NCBI GenBank assembly: GCA_905147135.1
Contig: LR990056.1
Span: 8,876,001 to 8,940,000 of the forward strand
Reading direction: 5' to 3'
DNA length: 64,000 nt
Source: Blastobasis lacticolella
Lineage: Eukaryota > Arthropoda > Insecta > Lepidoptera > Blastobasidae
The stretch's first letter is position 1. The number at the start of each line of letters is the position of its first letter. This document shows positions 11,363 to 26,300 of the stretch, piece by piece. The position numbers and the translations under genes were made by a program. Under the pieces are notes generated by a model that was given only the letters and a program-made list of their open reading frames with translations, had not been told where the DNA came from and did not search any database.

Positions 11363-14300
11363 ATGGGTAAGAAGAAAGGATACAATTTGAAAGCTCGACA
11401 AGTTGTTAAAACCAATGTCGACAATTCTCAAACTAACGAGGTTAGTGTAAAATACGCGGCTCTATTTATTTAAGGATTGATTACATTATATTTCATTAGA
11501 AAACTAGTCTTCTTCTTACCGAGTTGATGGACTAAACTCCAACTTAACACCAATAATTAAAGTTGGAGTGACCTCTAAAAGTCGTGGGTTCGATTCCCTT
11601 ATTACAATATACACAAATTATATTGCTTGGGTAAGGTTAATGTGAGGAAGTCTTAGACAAGTAAAAGTACTTTTTTATAAGCTCGATTTAAATAACAATC
11701 TGTGGACTTCCTTCCATTTAATTTCATGTGCTTTTTCCGATGATAAACCGAAGCAAGGGGAACATGTTGTTTTTTTTAAAACTCCGTAAGTTTTGGGTTG
11801 TATCTTCATTAAATGTTTGTTGCCTCATGATGGGCTTCGAAGTTCCCACTGAGTGAGATAAATCTTTCATATGTTATTAAAACTTGGCATGGGTGGAATG
11901 GGTTAATAAAGGTGAAGACTGTGTAGGTTAGTCTCTCTTACACAGGATCAGCTTTCTTAGTCATGAGATGCAACATGCTGTATATGCACGGGCTCCCTAT
12001 GGGCAAGCTATACTCAAAGATCGTACAACGCGCTACGAGTTCAATTTAACAACGCATTCAGGGTTCTGCTGGGGCTGCCCCGCTTTTGTAGTGCGTCTCA
12101 AATGTTTGCGGAGGCGCGCGTCGATTGCTTTTATGCAACGATTCGTAAACGGGCCGCTTCACTTGTGCGAAGAGTGAGGGCCAGCTCCAACAGTGTCCTG
12201 GCCATGTTAGCGAACAGGCTAGACAGCCTATATGTAGGCCATTGTTGTTTGATGCACATCACTAAGCGTGGATGGAGAAGTGATTTAACGTAAGATGACA
12301 TGTAAAATATGACATACCTACTAAATTATTATGACATTTTTAAACTTGATAAGATAAAAGATAATTGTTACTAACCTAATTTTAAGATGTTACTAACCAC
12401 ATATGAGTCCTGATACTTGAATTAAAATATTTCATTCATTTCATTCATTCATATGACATGGTGACATATAAATTAACATATGGAGCACTGAACAAATTTT
12501 ATGTAACCTTTATTGACATGATTCTGATCTTCATTATGATACATAATTATGTATTTCCATTTCAGATCAAAGTAGAATTTCAAAAAAACGAATATGGAGG
12601 GGCTGACACTAGTAACATCTTGGCATTGCCGTCCAAAAAGCGGCCAACCAAGATTGTTTCGGACAAGAAAGAAAAGACCAGATTTCTCTCCAAGCAACAG
12701 AGAAAAAAGCTAGAGAAAATTGTTGAGAAGAAGAAAAAGAAACAAAATGTTAGTATTCTATTTTCCTCCATTTAATTATTTTTATTAAACTTTAAATATT
12801 AAAGGTTTTTTTTTCTACCATGGACTTGGAGTCTCACAGGCTCCTTTAGGGAAAATTCACAGTTTTTAGGAGTTGCGAAAGTTTGTGACACTAACAAATT
12901 ACAATGTCACGCAGCCTGTGAGATTCTCCATGGACATGCTTAAAGACATAATTATTTTTGTTTTTGCAAATATTTTTACTTTCTTTATGTTTTTTCCAGA
13001 GAGCTGCACTTTTAGAGTCTCTTGCTCAAGTGCAAGCTACTCCAGATGAAGTGAAACAAATGACAGCTATATCTGCAATGCAAACTATAGGCCTCAGAAG
13101 ACTTAATGAGTTTGGTATTGACAATACAGCCCCATGTGTTACCGAGGTTACAGAGAACAAAAAGTTTAGCAGCATCGCAGGTAAAAATATGATGTTATAT
13201 TACGTAAATAATAATCTAAACTGAATTTATATTATCCGTTCTATTGTAATTAAATACTAGAGGCAAACAAAGTAAAAAAAATTTTTTTTAATGTAGTACT
13301 TACAGCAAACAAACAAACAAAAATTTTTTAAACCAATTTAAAAAATCCTCTCACCCATTTATAGCAAGCTACTTTCTTAATGAGTAACACGCTTTGTAAT
13401 TCTTAAAGTACAAACATATAGTAATCCAAGGTATTACAAATTTGCCTTCTTGCGTGAGGGATTGTGGTGTGCATCACAAAAATAAAATAACTTCAATCAT
13501 GTCCACATTTAACAAAATATGAAAATAGTTTTAAAACATTGAAAACACAGTTAGTTAAAACATTATACCTAGACAACCCGAGTGGTTCAGTTGGTTAACA
13601 TGCTGGTCTGCCAAGCAGAGGTGAAGGGTTTGATTTCCGGCTGGGAAAATGGAAACAATTCATTTTAATTTCTGTTAAGAGTCTGGGTGTTATATGTATA
13701 TTAAGTATGTATTTAAAAAAAAAACAATACTAACTGTGGTTACAAACCCAATAACATGTGTAGTGATAAACTACGAAAGTCTTAAAACCTATATTACAAT
13801 TTAAAATCATAAAAGAAGTTTATCAGTTCTCTGGCACCCATAACACAAGCTATACTTACTTTGGGGCTAGATCGCGCTGTGTGAATGGCGAACATAATGA
13901 CGTGACGTCACGTGTTAATGTCGCGCGCTCTCGCTGTATAATTAGAAGGAAAGGAAGAAAAAAGTTTAGCTATTTAAAATGTATGTAACTTGGTTATTTC
14001 CGATTAAGAAAAAATCCTGTCTAGTACATTTAAGAGGAAACTCTATTTTAATACTTTACTTAATTACATTTCTGAATTTTCAGGTGCCAAGAAAAGGTTA
14101 AGGCTACTAAAACTAGAAAGCTCGGAAAAACTAAAAAAGGCTAAATATGATCCTAACATTGTAGGCCTTGATGAATCTAGTGATGAAGGAAGTTCAGATG
14201 ACAGTGATGATGTCACAGAAGAAATTTCAGATACTGATGAAGATGAGACAAGTGAAGTTAATCATGAAAATGAAGAAAAGGAAGATACAAAAGAGAAGAA

Positions 14301-17300
14301 TAGTTCAATTACACCAAGTAACGCAGATGAACCTAAGATTGATCCTAACAAAATTTCTACAAAACCTGACAAGGGCGATTCAGTTGCAAAGGAATCCACA
14401 GAGAAAAATGAAAATATAGCTAAATTGCCTCTTGCAGAAGTTAAGAAACCATTACTAGAACACAAAACGGTCCATGTCAAAGTTAAAAGGGATCCTAAAG
14501 TTCAAGTGGCTAGGTTAAAATTGCCTATTTTAGGTGAAGAACAAAGGATTATGGAATTAATAAATGAAAATGAGATTATAATTGTAGCTGGTGAAACAGG
14601 TAAACATTAGTTTAACTAAATAAATTAATAGTCATCTTGGTATTAATATACCGGTTGTGCTTTTGCAGCCGAGGGCCCAGGGTTCACCTTTGACTATGAT
14701 CTAGGATTTGGCAACCCTGGGGATTCAAACCCAGTACCTTTCGCTTAGGAGTGGGTCTCCTTAAGCGTTAGGCCACCGACGCTCTTACATTTCACTAAAT
14801 AATTTTTATATTTTATATTTTATCTTGAAAGTCACTGTGGACTGCCTATTTGTCTCTCTGTTGTTCAAAGTTTAATTAACTTTGCTAGTGACAATTTTCA
14901 TGGTAGGTTATTTGGATTTTAATTGAGGACAGGGATTTTGATAATTAATTTGAATTTCTGCTCTAGGACTGAGTGTTCACAACTCACATCCATGATAGGG
15001 TAATCCACAATCCAACACAGGGTAATCCTTGTATATGTTCTAAACTTATCCACTCAAACTAACCCCAAACCTCATCCCAAACACAATTGATTTGCACAAC
15101 CTCACTCCGTCGGCCCCTTTTCGCCTTCGGAAAACGCGATCTGGGCGAGCGCTTCATCATTATGTCGTGGATCTTTCAACTATCCGCACGAGCCGCTTTA
15201 TTACATTTGCCTAAAATTATTCAATTCAGAAGCAAAAATCATGAGAGTAAATCAAAACTCATAAAATAAGCGTCGCGAATCATAATAACTGTGACACCAT
15301 AATGGCCCTTATTCTATGAACAATAAATTCCATTTTGACTTGCTCTCACGCATTTTGCATCCGAATTAAGTCAACTGAATTCAGCCAGATTAGATTAGCT
15401 TTAATAATCCGAACGGCTAAGGAATGACAACGTCGCCCGCAGATGTGTTCCCTGATTATTATAATTTGGACGCCTTTAAGGCTAGAGTGAATAGGTTCCT
15501 AAGTGTCTAGGTGTTCCTAGCCACACATGCTCCATCTTCAGCTGCATCGTCACTTACCACCATAAGTGACGATGCGGCCAAATGCCTAGCCAGTCTAATA
15601 AAAACATACTCTGTGGGTCTTTTTCCCTTGATCAGCTGTATTATTCTTAGGCATTCTTATCATGTGGCCGAAATATTCGAGATTCCCTTTCCCAATCACT
15701 AACCAAAGTATTAATAATAATAATATTCGATCCAGGTAGCGGCAAGACCACCCAAATACCCCAGTTCCTATACGAGGCCGGGTACGCTACCCAAAAAATG
15801 GTGGCCGTCACAGAGCCACGCCGAGTGGCAACCGTGGCCATGTCACAGAGGGTGGCCTACGAGCTGGCCCTGACCAGCAAAGAGGTGTCCTACCTTATGA
15901 GGTTCGAGGGAAACGCCACCAAAGACACCAAGATCAAATTCATGACCGACGGTATGTGTATTGCTTCTTCTGGACTGTGAGGGTGATGTAGGTGATCCTA
16001 CGTCATCGAGTAAAAAAATTCTATACTCGCAAAATAAGTCACACACACGCAAAAAAAATGTTTTTATGCCTGGTTGTGTACTGGCGCACCAACGTTTTGT
16101 GGGTGTCTTAAACGTTTACTATCGCTACAAAGTGGAAGTTTTATAGATAGAATAACCTACGGCGCCCTTACAGTGTATTCTCTTACCTTCAGGTTTGCAA
16201 TTGATATTTATGGATGTTTAAACAACAACAAAATTGTAATAATGCCATATGTTATGCATGCACTTAGCTTTCATGTTATTAATATCTAGAACCGCAGGTG
16301 CCGCGTCAATATGAGGGCTAAGATATATTGTCTTGATGACTTATCTTTATAAAACTCTTACAGGTGTTCTTCTGAAGGAGATACAATCCGATTTTTTCCT
16401 CAGCAAATATTCGGTGGTAATAATAGATGAGGCTCACGAAAGGAGTGTGTACACTGACATATTGTTGGGTCTGCTCTCAAGAATAGTTCCGTTGAGAAGG
16501 AAAAGGGGTATGCCGCTGAGGCTTATAATAATGTCCGCCACATTGAGGGTGGAAGACTTCACCGAGAATAGAAGACTTTTCAAAGACCCGCCACCTGTTA
16601 TTAAGGTAAGGTATTGGTAGGTTATTAAATTATATTATATTAAATTATTGAGCATTATTGGTCGAGTGGTAACGGTATCCGGTTCTACTATAGGGGTACT
16701 GGATACGTACAATGACTGTATGGCCATGTACAAATGACTCTTGTCTGAGTTATGTACATACATTAGTTTATCACCAACCAATGCTCTTACAGTGAGGGAA
16801 AACATAGTGATAAAACCTGAACATACAGACGACTAAATGTGTAACTATAATCCAATCGGCAAGACTATTGGCTATCTCAGTGGACAACTGAATTTGACAT
16901 ATAATATTAATAATTTTACACTACTCTAATTTGGTAAACGCTATAGCCAGTGGCCTACGTGGATGACGTAGTGTAGAATTATTTAATGACAAATTCAGTT
17001 GCCAACTGAGTTAGACAATAGCCCCGTTGGTCAGGTTCCCCTGACCACAGGGTCACGGAGGTCAGACGGCAGTCGCTTTACTGTAAGTAACTGATCTGCC
17101 AAATCCTGGATCATGGACAAGGCGGACCCCGGGCCCTTGCGAGCGAGATCACAACCGGGGCATTAACGCCAAGTTGATATATTTACACAAAAATAAAATA
17201 AAAAAATGCTTTTTCAGATCGATTCTCGCCAGTTTCCCGTGACGACTCACTTCAACAAGCATACTCACGCCGACTATCTGAAGGAAGCGTACAAGAAGGC

Positions 17301-20300
17301 GGTCAAAATACACACGCGGCTGCCGGAAGGCGGGATACTTATCTTCGTTACTGGGCAGCAAGAGGTATGTTTAGAATATAATTCATATTAGAGCATATTT
17401 ATTGACGACCTGAGTGGTTAAGTTGGTTAACATCCACGCAGAGGTCTCTGGTTCGATGACTGTCAGGTCTGGCTGATATAATTATTATAATGAGTATGTA
17501 TTTTTAAAATATATAAGTAGTTTATTAGTTTTCGGGTACTCATAACACAAGCTTTGCTTAATTTGGGGCTAGATGGCGCTGAGTGAATTGTCCAACCATA
17601 TTTATATTCATTTAGAAAAAAGCTCGGCGCAGGCAGAACGGAGAAATCCTCGCGAACTTTTTTGACATCATTGATAAATGAACCATATTACCACAGTCTA
17701 AAACACAAACTCGTATAACGGCTTGCGTGCTCAATGCTACTTTGACTTCACGTGTTTGTGTTCGTACTATTTTGTACTTAGATTCGTTTATTAATGACGT
17801 CAAAACCGTAGCAACGATTTTTCCGTTTCAATTTCAAATGCAATGATAATACTGAAAGTGGAACTAACTCTTCTCCAAACTAACATTAACTATATTATGA
17901 TCTCAATGATGAACTTACGATGTTCCAATACAGGTGAACTATTTAGTACGCAAACTGAAGGCGTCATTCCCGTACCGCAAAGACGTTGATTATAGCAAGT
18001 TGATATCGAAGCGGACTGTTACCGACGCGGATGCCGCCCTAGATTCCGAGCCTGAGGACATAGACTCCGACGATGATGAGGTATGGATACTGGTTTTATT
18101 ACTTTGGCAGATATTCTACAAGTACCTCAATGAGGGTTTTTAATTTGAGGTAAAGAAAAAAAAACATGTCTAATCTACTTGTAAATAGATGGCGCTGTAC
18201 TGAACTCTTGTGTGAACTTTGTTTTAAAAGTCATACAGGAGGAAAGATCGCTCAAGTCATGTCGTAAATTGAGTATTAAGCCCAACGTGCTATATGATCA
18301 TCACTCCGAAAAATTGTCCGCTTAAAAAAATCCAAACACACTATCTTTAATATTATTGGTCCATGTAAATATGTTTGACGTTAGCACCGAATTGCACCTT
18401 CTATTGACGATAATAAAAACTCTTTTTTTTCTTGTCATGTTATAAATGTGAATAAATAAATAAATATTTGTTGAAAACCTCTCATTGCCGGCCATCCGCT
18501 TTCCTTCGGTTGTAAATGTTCTCTCTCTGGTTTTACTTATCTTTTGTGTACAATCTTTTTTCTATTTTCGGTAACCGTGATTTAAATAAGTACAAAGCTG
18601 TACCATTCCCTCTTATATATTTAGCACGTAGCCCGGCTTGCAAAAAATTCTTAATCACTTTTGACTTTTAACGCTTTTGTTGTACGAAGCTTTTTGTTTA
18701 AGTATAAATTTAAATGCGTTTAAGAATTTGGTGCCGGCCCTAAATGTATTACAATGGCGGACTTAAAGCTAAAGTACCAGCTTTCTCTTCGCAGGTGGAA
18801 AAAGAGATGAAGCGCGCACGCAAAGCCAGGCGGAAAGCGAAGCAGAAAGTGCGGGCTTTACCCACGATCAACTTAGACGATTACGATATGCCCGCGGACG
18901 ACGGACAGGCCGACCTGGTGGAGTCAGACAGCGATGGGCATCTCAGCGATTCTGGTTTGTTGAGTGTTTTTTTGTGTTGTTTTGTCCCGGCGCAACTTCG
19001 TTCGCTTGGCGTCCTACCCCTGCCTTACCCTACCCTATACCTACACTTCCATATACCCTATCCTACCATATACCTACGCTACATCTACCTACCCTTTTTG
19101 TCTTGCTTACAAACCTAGTTCAGAAAATAACAAACCCAACAAAAAGTCTGTCATTCTGAAATTATGCGCGAACATGCAACAATTTGATACCTTTGGTTAT
19201 ATTATTGCAATTTTGCTAGGGATCGTATTGAGGTACATCATTTAATAAAATTTATTCATGGGCATGTTCAGGCATGTCTATAAATTAAATTTATAGACAT
19301 GCCTTTCAAAGGACCTCAGGTTACAGTGTTGTTGATTGGTTTCTGTTTTCGTTTTACACCTGTTATTTCTATCCAATGGCGCGGCGGTATTTTGGTGTAC
19401 TTCAAATCTCAGTGGCGCCATCTTGTAATTTTGATGGCGACTGCCCTGATTGAATTCTTAATACCATACTGGAAAATCGTGAAGTACGTCAAATCTACTT
19501 GTCATGAAGGCCCTGTGTCCGCCTTGACCATGATCCAGGATATCACACATCAAATAATTACAGGGGAGCGACTGCCATCTGACTTCCGTGACCCTGTTAC
19601 CACGGGAACCTGATCAAATTTAATTAACATGACCAGATTGGACAACATTCAGTCGCCTGAATGTGCAGGTTTCATAACCTGCACATTCAGAACCTGTTAC
19701 CTCTCGTTTACAAGTCGGATACCTCAATCACTCGGGCACTGACGTTGCTTTACGTCAAATCTACTAACGGAATAAAAATTAAAACCAATTCTCCCAAACA
19801 GACGCCGAGGACAACACGCTGATACCAGAAATAAAGTCCTGCCGGCAACCTCTCTGGGCCTTACCACTGTACTCGATGCTGTCTTCCGATAAGCAAGCCC
19901 GCGTATTCGCTTCCCCACCGCCCGGGGCGAGGCTCTGCGTTGTCAGCACGGACGTGGCTGAGACGTCTTTGACTATACCCAGTATTAAGTACGTGGTGGA
20001 TACTGGCAAGAAGAAGATGAAGTGAGTATACTGTGTGTTGAGCCACCTGGGGCCCTATTTTTGAAACCTCTTGCATCCACGCGAGCGCTCGCGTGCGCTA
20101 CCTATCTCTTTCACACTCGTGGTAAGTTGATAGAGATAGAAAAGACAAGCATTAGAAGGCGATGGCTCGCGTGGATGCGAGCGATTAAAAAATAGGGCTG
20201 TCATTTGTAATTTGGCGGTGTTATACACAGAAATGCGATAGAGATAGCTATGGTCGATATTTTTCTAAGTGCGTTTATGCACTGACTTGAATTTAGTTCG

Positions 20301-23300
20301 TTTCTAATGCGGTTTAGCAGTTCTAGTAGGTAGTTGAAGAGGCATTTCATCTAAGTCCTTATAGTCGTTGTCACTATAAGGACTTAGATGACCTGCAGTT
20401 CTACATTTTTGTTGCCTGCCACCTAAATGTATGAATTGTCGATGTCATGTTCGACAGTTACCGCTTACCATCAGGGCAGTCTGCTCGTTTGTCATTGCGT
20501 CACTGAAAAAAAGAAAAACTTATTGAGCTTTTTTGTTTCTTTAAGATGGCGTACATGACGGTATTTAAAGAGTATAATAATCACTGCCACTCTCTCCCAG
20601 GGTATACGACCACATGACCGGAGCTAGCGCCTGGCGAGTAGTATGGACTTCCCAGGCGTCAGCTGGGCAAAGGGCCGGGCGTGCTGGGCGAGTCTCGGCC
20701 GGACACGCCTACCGGCTGTACAGCAGTGCTGTGTTCCAACACGATATGCCTGAGCATCACCCACCCGACCTCTGTAGAAGGCCGGTCGACGATTTGGTGC
20801 TGCAAATGAAGTGTATGGGCATTGATAAGGTGGGTTGGAGTGTCAATTTCGGCTTTCACTTTCGGGGAGATGAAAGGTGGAAATCTTACTTTTATCTGCT
20901 TCGCTACTCGCTGCCCGTTAGGCGTCTATAAACGCTCTAGGCGCTATAGTCCATACGCGTAAAGAAAATAGTGAGTAAAGGTGTTTTCACGGTGGAGTAA
21001 AAAATCAAACAATTTATATTGAAAAAACGATTAAGATTATTAATAAATAAAATCAACTTAATAGTTAAAATTTCAAATAAAGCCAAGAATAACTTATCCC
21101 AAATCATTTGCTTAGCAGGCAGTCTAGTATCTGCTGTTTATTCCAACCGACGAGGTAATCATTTTTATTATTTTCTGCCGTCAACCGGTCACTGTGAACT
21201 TAGCTTTCTAATTTGCTGCGACCCGATTGGTCGAGGGGCGGGGCTAGGTCGACGAAAAACAATTACTCACTATTTTCTTAAACTTTAAGCATGCCACATG
21301 TCAGTGTGGTCGGCCATAGTCTTAGATAATTGTTTTGACACTTTGACAGTCCATATAAGGACTGAACTTCTTCTGTAGAGCCCCAATATTTTACACACAG
21401 TATGAAACAAAGAAACTTTCGTAAATAACCTAAAATCAACAATCAATCAATCTTTTTATATGGCAACGGGTCGTTCAACTTGACAACCATTACTGCCAGT
21501 ATCATAATACAAGGACAGCACACTGAACAAGCAACAAGAAAACAACAGCAATGTATGGATGACGTGACAGCTGAAGTCAGTTTGACCACAGATAGGAATA
21601 TAATATTTGAGTTTGACAGTGATTTAGTGTGGCCAGTTTAAGTGAGAGCAGTAGTTGCCAAAACATTCTTTTCACGACTTTCTTGTCAAACTGTATGTAT
21701 GTTTTAATGTTTTTTTGTTTTGTATCACATCAGGTAGTAAATTTCCCATTCCCGACGGCTCCGGACCGCTTACAACTACGGTTGGCCGAGCGCCGGCTGC
21801 AGACGCTGGCCATACTCGAAGCCAGCGACCTCGATCGGAAGAGGGTTGATGATGAGGAGGTACTGTGGCTTCTACTTACCTACACATTATACTGTCACAC
21901 ACATCGGATTTCTCGTTACGGTTATGATTCTTGTTACCACGATATTTCAAGCACTCCAGTGACCGATTTTTAAAATCCTTTCACTAATTGAATGCTACAT
22001 TATCACTGAGTAACTGGCGTTTTTATCCCGGGAAAAGAATAGGTTCCCGCCGGAAACCCGCGGGTTCTGATTGTTTACAGAGGTCCGAACAGCGCGCGGG
22101 TAAAAGCCGCTTAGAACGACTAGTTTGTGATACTTCTATTTATTACTTAAATTTCACATTTAGAAGGCCTTACCAAATTTCAAATTCCTTGCGATAGAAA
22201 GTTAAAAGTAATATAGCTTCTCAATAACGATAACTATTATATTTATGACGACCTGAGAGGTTCAGTTGGTCTGCTATGCAGAGGTCCTGTGGGTTTGATT
22301 CCCGGCCGAGCAGAATTTGAAATAACAAATTTTAATTTCTGTTACGTGAATGTGGTATGTACGTATAATAAGTATGGATTTATAAAAAAATATATAACTA
22401 GTTTCTCAGTTATCTAACCCATGACACGATCTTTGCTTACATTGGGGCTAGATGGCGCTGTGTGAATTTGTCCGAGCATATTTATTTATTTAATCTTCTT
22501 AGCGTGTCAATGACAATCACTATTAATGTAGTGGCCCAAAACTTAGCCACATTGACAGCACTGTGGCTACGGTTTGCGCCACGCTCGGTGGCTGTCATAA
22601 GATCCTGCTGCGTGCAGGTGTCTGGGCACACAGGACACTATACGAGGTGTAACATAGTTTGGACAGCACCGCAGGAACAGTTGGCATCGGAGCCATCCGA
22701 AAGTCCCCACCTGACCATGTTGTCCTTGCTCCGTCCAGTCTGGAGTCCGAAGCCTATTTAAAGACAATTTTTATGATATAATCTTTATACTTCTCAGTTT
22801 GTAAGCACACGGGCCTAAGCCAAGTGTGTTTCATTATTATTATCATCCCACATAGGTGCTGAAAGTGACTCCGCTAGGCAAGGCGGTGTCAGCTTTCCCT
22901 CTGCTGCCTCGCTACGGGAAGATGCTGGCTCTCAGCCACCAGCAACGACTACTGCCCTACGCTGTGGCCTTGGTGTCTGCGCTCACCGTGCCTGAGGTAA
23001 GCTACGGATGGCATAGTCTTTAGATCATCATCATCATCACAGCCCATAACAGTCCGCTGCAGGATTTAGGGCCTGTCTCAAGAGAGGGGAGGTTATTACC
23101 ATAATGTCCACGCTTGGCTGGTGGGTTGGAGATCGCAGTGTTGTAAATTTAATTGGGAAACACTGCTGCCCACTTTCCAGCTTACGGAGACTAGAAGTTT
23201 TGCCTCGAAAACATTGCCTTGTACGACACCCGCCAGTATATGGGGTTGGTGCTATTCTACTCCGCCGGTCACCACGCGGCCAGATATTGTGATCGTAGCT

Positions 23301-26300
23301 GTGAAACCCGGCTTATCCGGGCCGGGGCCGCTCTTATACTAGGAAAGATCATCCAGTTTTATAAGCGTTTTTTATATCTCTGTATATCTTTTACCGGCTA
23401 TATCACGGACAGTATTCTGAGGACAACAGTATCCTTTATTTGAAAACTAGTTTAATTCAGAATTTCATGAGGATATAAACCTGTATTCGTCGCCGTTCTT
23501 TAATCTTTGTATAATAGAAGTACGTGGTGCCTATTCTTTTTGGGTAGGTACTGTTCAATATTCCTTACTATAACGATGCAGTGCCCTAAAAGAGCTTCTT
23601 GTGTACTACTATCAAAATTTGTAACATCTGTAATCACCACAAGCAAGCAATAATTAAATAACATTCATAATACACAATTTAAAGCACATTTGAGTGCAGT
23701 GTAGATAGATAGATAAATAATCACTTTAGTGCTCATACTAAAACATAATACTGTACAGTTGAAATCAGCAGTGTATTATAATACATTGTTTTACAATGTT
23801 ATTACAGCCGTTCTATCTATATAAATATAAAATTATGTGTTGCTAAGCGCAAAACTCGAGAGCGGCTGAACAAATTCCGCAATTATTTTTTATTCTTTGA
23901 AGTCCGAGGAAGGTTCTTATGGAGAGAGAAATTATCCGCGTAGGAGTAGAGTAGGGGTATGATTCGGGGAAGAGTTCTTTAAATGAATTGTCTGAAAGAA
24001 AAAGAAATCATTTATTGTAAAATAAGTAATACATTTCAATTATGTAAATGAATTGTCTGAAAGAAAAAGAAATAATTTATTGTAAAATAAGTAATACATT
24101 TCAATTATAAAATAAATTAATGTCAACAAATATCAATATCATTAAATAATAATACCACCGTCAACACAATGAAATGTTCTTTAAATTAAAACCAGTGGAA
24201 GGTGGCCGCGCTTCGGACAGCTAAAAGTGCGGGCGTAAATAACATTGGATGTGGTATTATTTCATTCAAAATTTATGGATACTATCCCTTTTTGTACCCC
24301 ACTAAGTTCTTGCTGGGTACTCTTGGCTTCAACTCTCTGGAAGTAAGGCGTAACTTTAGCTTACTCGTTGAGGTGTGTCGTATCTTGCGTGGCGAGGCGG
24401 ACTGTCCTGCACTTGTCTCGCAAGTTGTAAGACTGGGTGTCCCGATAAAGCCGAGGATGCAACTGAGAGCACGTCCAGGTAAACTCCTCGCGACTCCGGC
24501 CTCGCGGACCGTGGCACGTGCGCGCTCTCCCCTTCTTCGCGGCATGGACATGCTTAACGCTTTTCAGGCATCAGCACCAGAGTGTGACATATTTGTGAGT
24601 CGATGTATGGAAGCGCGAAATGCATGTCTGAGGTTTAGTGAGTTGATGGATGAGTGAGTGTATCTTAATTCTTTAATTTGATTATGTATTTAATTTTGTT
24701 TTAATTTAATGATGTTCTTAAGTTTTTAATTTAAGATTTTGTATTTTATTGATATTTGCAGTGTATTAGTAATTTGTAAGTACTGTAACGCTGTAAATTT
24801 ATGGTAAATAAATAAATTAATAAATTGCTATATTGAGCAATCAAACTCCAAATCCACTGTGGCCATGTACCAATTACTCTTTTCCGAGTTATGTATATTA
24901 GTTGAATGCTAACCGATGCTCTTACGGTGTAGGTGCTCTGGCGCACTAAGGCCTGGGATCCGCCTTGACCATGATCCAGGATTTGGCAGATAAGATAATT
25001 ACCCTGGCTGTGACTTTGCTACCAGGCGAAACTGACCAGATTGGATAATGGCTACACATTCAGTCGCCTGAATGTGCAGGTTTCATCACGATATTTTCCC
25101 TCACCGTATAAGCATCGGCTAGCATCATAACTCAGAAAAGAGTCGTTGGTCCACGGCCGCAGCGGGATTCGAACCTGGTACCTCTCGCTTACGAGTCGTA
25201 TACCTTAACCATTCAGCCACTGACGCTCCCCTCCCAGGAGCCTCCTAGTACCCACAGCGCAGTTGTTTTAAGCATGGCCTCTGACGTATTATGTACAACC
25301 TATTATTGGCAACGGTCGTATGGCCGTGGTCGTGCGCCGAGCGATTTTGAGATTTCCTATTGGTCGGGCGCCATCCGTCGCACAACCGCTGCCAATTACG
25401 ACAGCGCCTTATCTCTCTGCTTTCACAGGTGTTATCAGGCAACGCGAACAGCTGGCCAGCCACTGGGCAGGCTTTGCTTCTGGGTGACCCGGGAGTGCTG
25501 CTACGGGCCGTGGGCGCCGCGGAGTTCTCCCATACTAAAGGAGAGGAAGAGCTGTTCTGCGCCAAATATGGTGTCAGGGAGAAGGTAAGAATATGTCGAA
25601 CAAGGTGAATTATGGATGATGATGTGTAAGGTAATATCACCTTATTGTACCCGTGAACATGATAAATGTGAAGTAGGCAAACGTCTAGTGAAGATGCCAA
25701 TCGCTTTTATTGCCTAGAGAGGCACACGGACGAACAGTCCATCTGATGGAAAGTGGCCACCGTCGTCCAGGACATCTACAACGTAAGGGGACCGGATGCG
25801 GTGCCGGCCTTTGTGGTCCCTGTAGACATGCCGTTTGAAGAACCCCATGTTGTAGTGCAGAGGAAAGACTTGGATAGGGACTTCATTCCACATCTCGCTC
25901 GATGATAGGAACTTTTTACAATTTCTCAACCCTTACAATTCCCGACAGGCCATAAAAGAGATCCGCAAACTCCGCAAGCAGCTGACGTCAGAGATCAACC
26001 TCAGTGTTGCCGGCGTGGACGCCACAGTTGACCCCGAAATGAAGCCGCCTGATGAGAATCAGGCCAGGCTTCTGAGGCAACTCCTTCTCAGTGGACTGGG
26101 AGACCAGGTCGGAAGGAAGATTGGGCTGGATGAAGTTAAAGAAGGTTAGTGTTGGTGGATTATTATAAGTATGTATATTAAAAAAAATTATATAAGTAGT
26201 TTATCAGTAATCTAACACCCATAACACAAGCTTTGCTTACTTTGGGGCTAGATGGTGCTGTGTGAACTTGTCGAAGCATATTTATTGTGGGCCCTTTAGG

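Noticed and set aside
21988..22197. 69-codon plus-strand frame in DHX37 intron 12
   Set aside because: No splice sites in phase and no recognisable protein; intronic chance frame.
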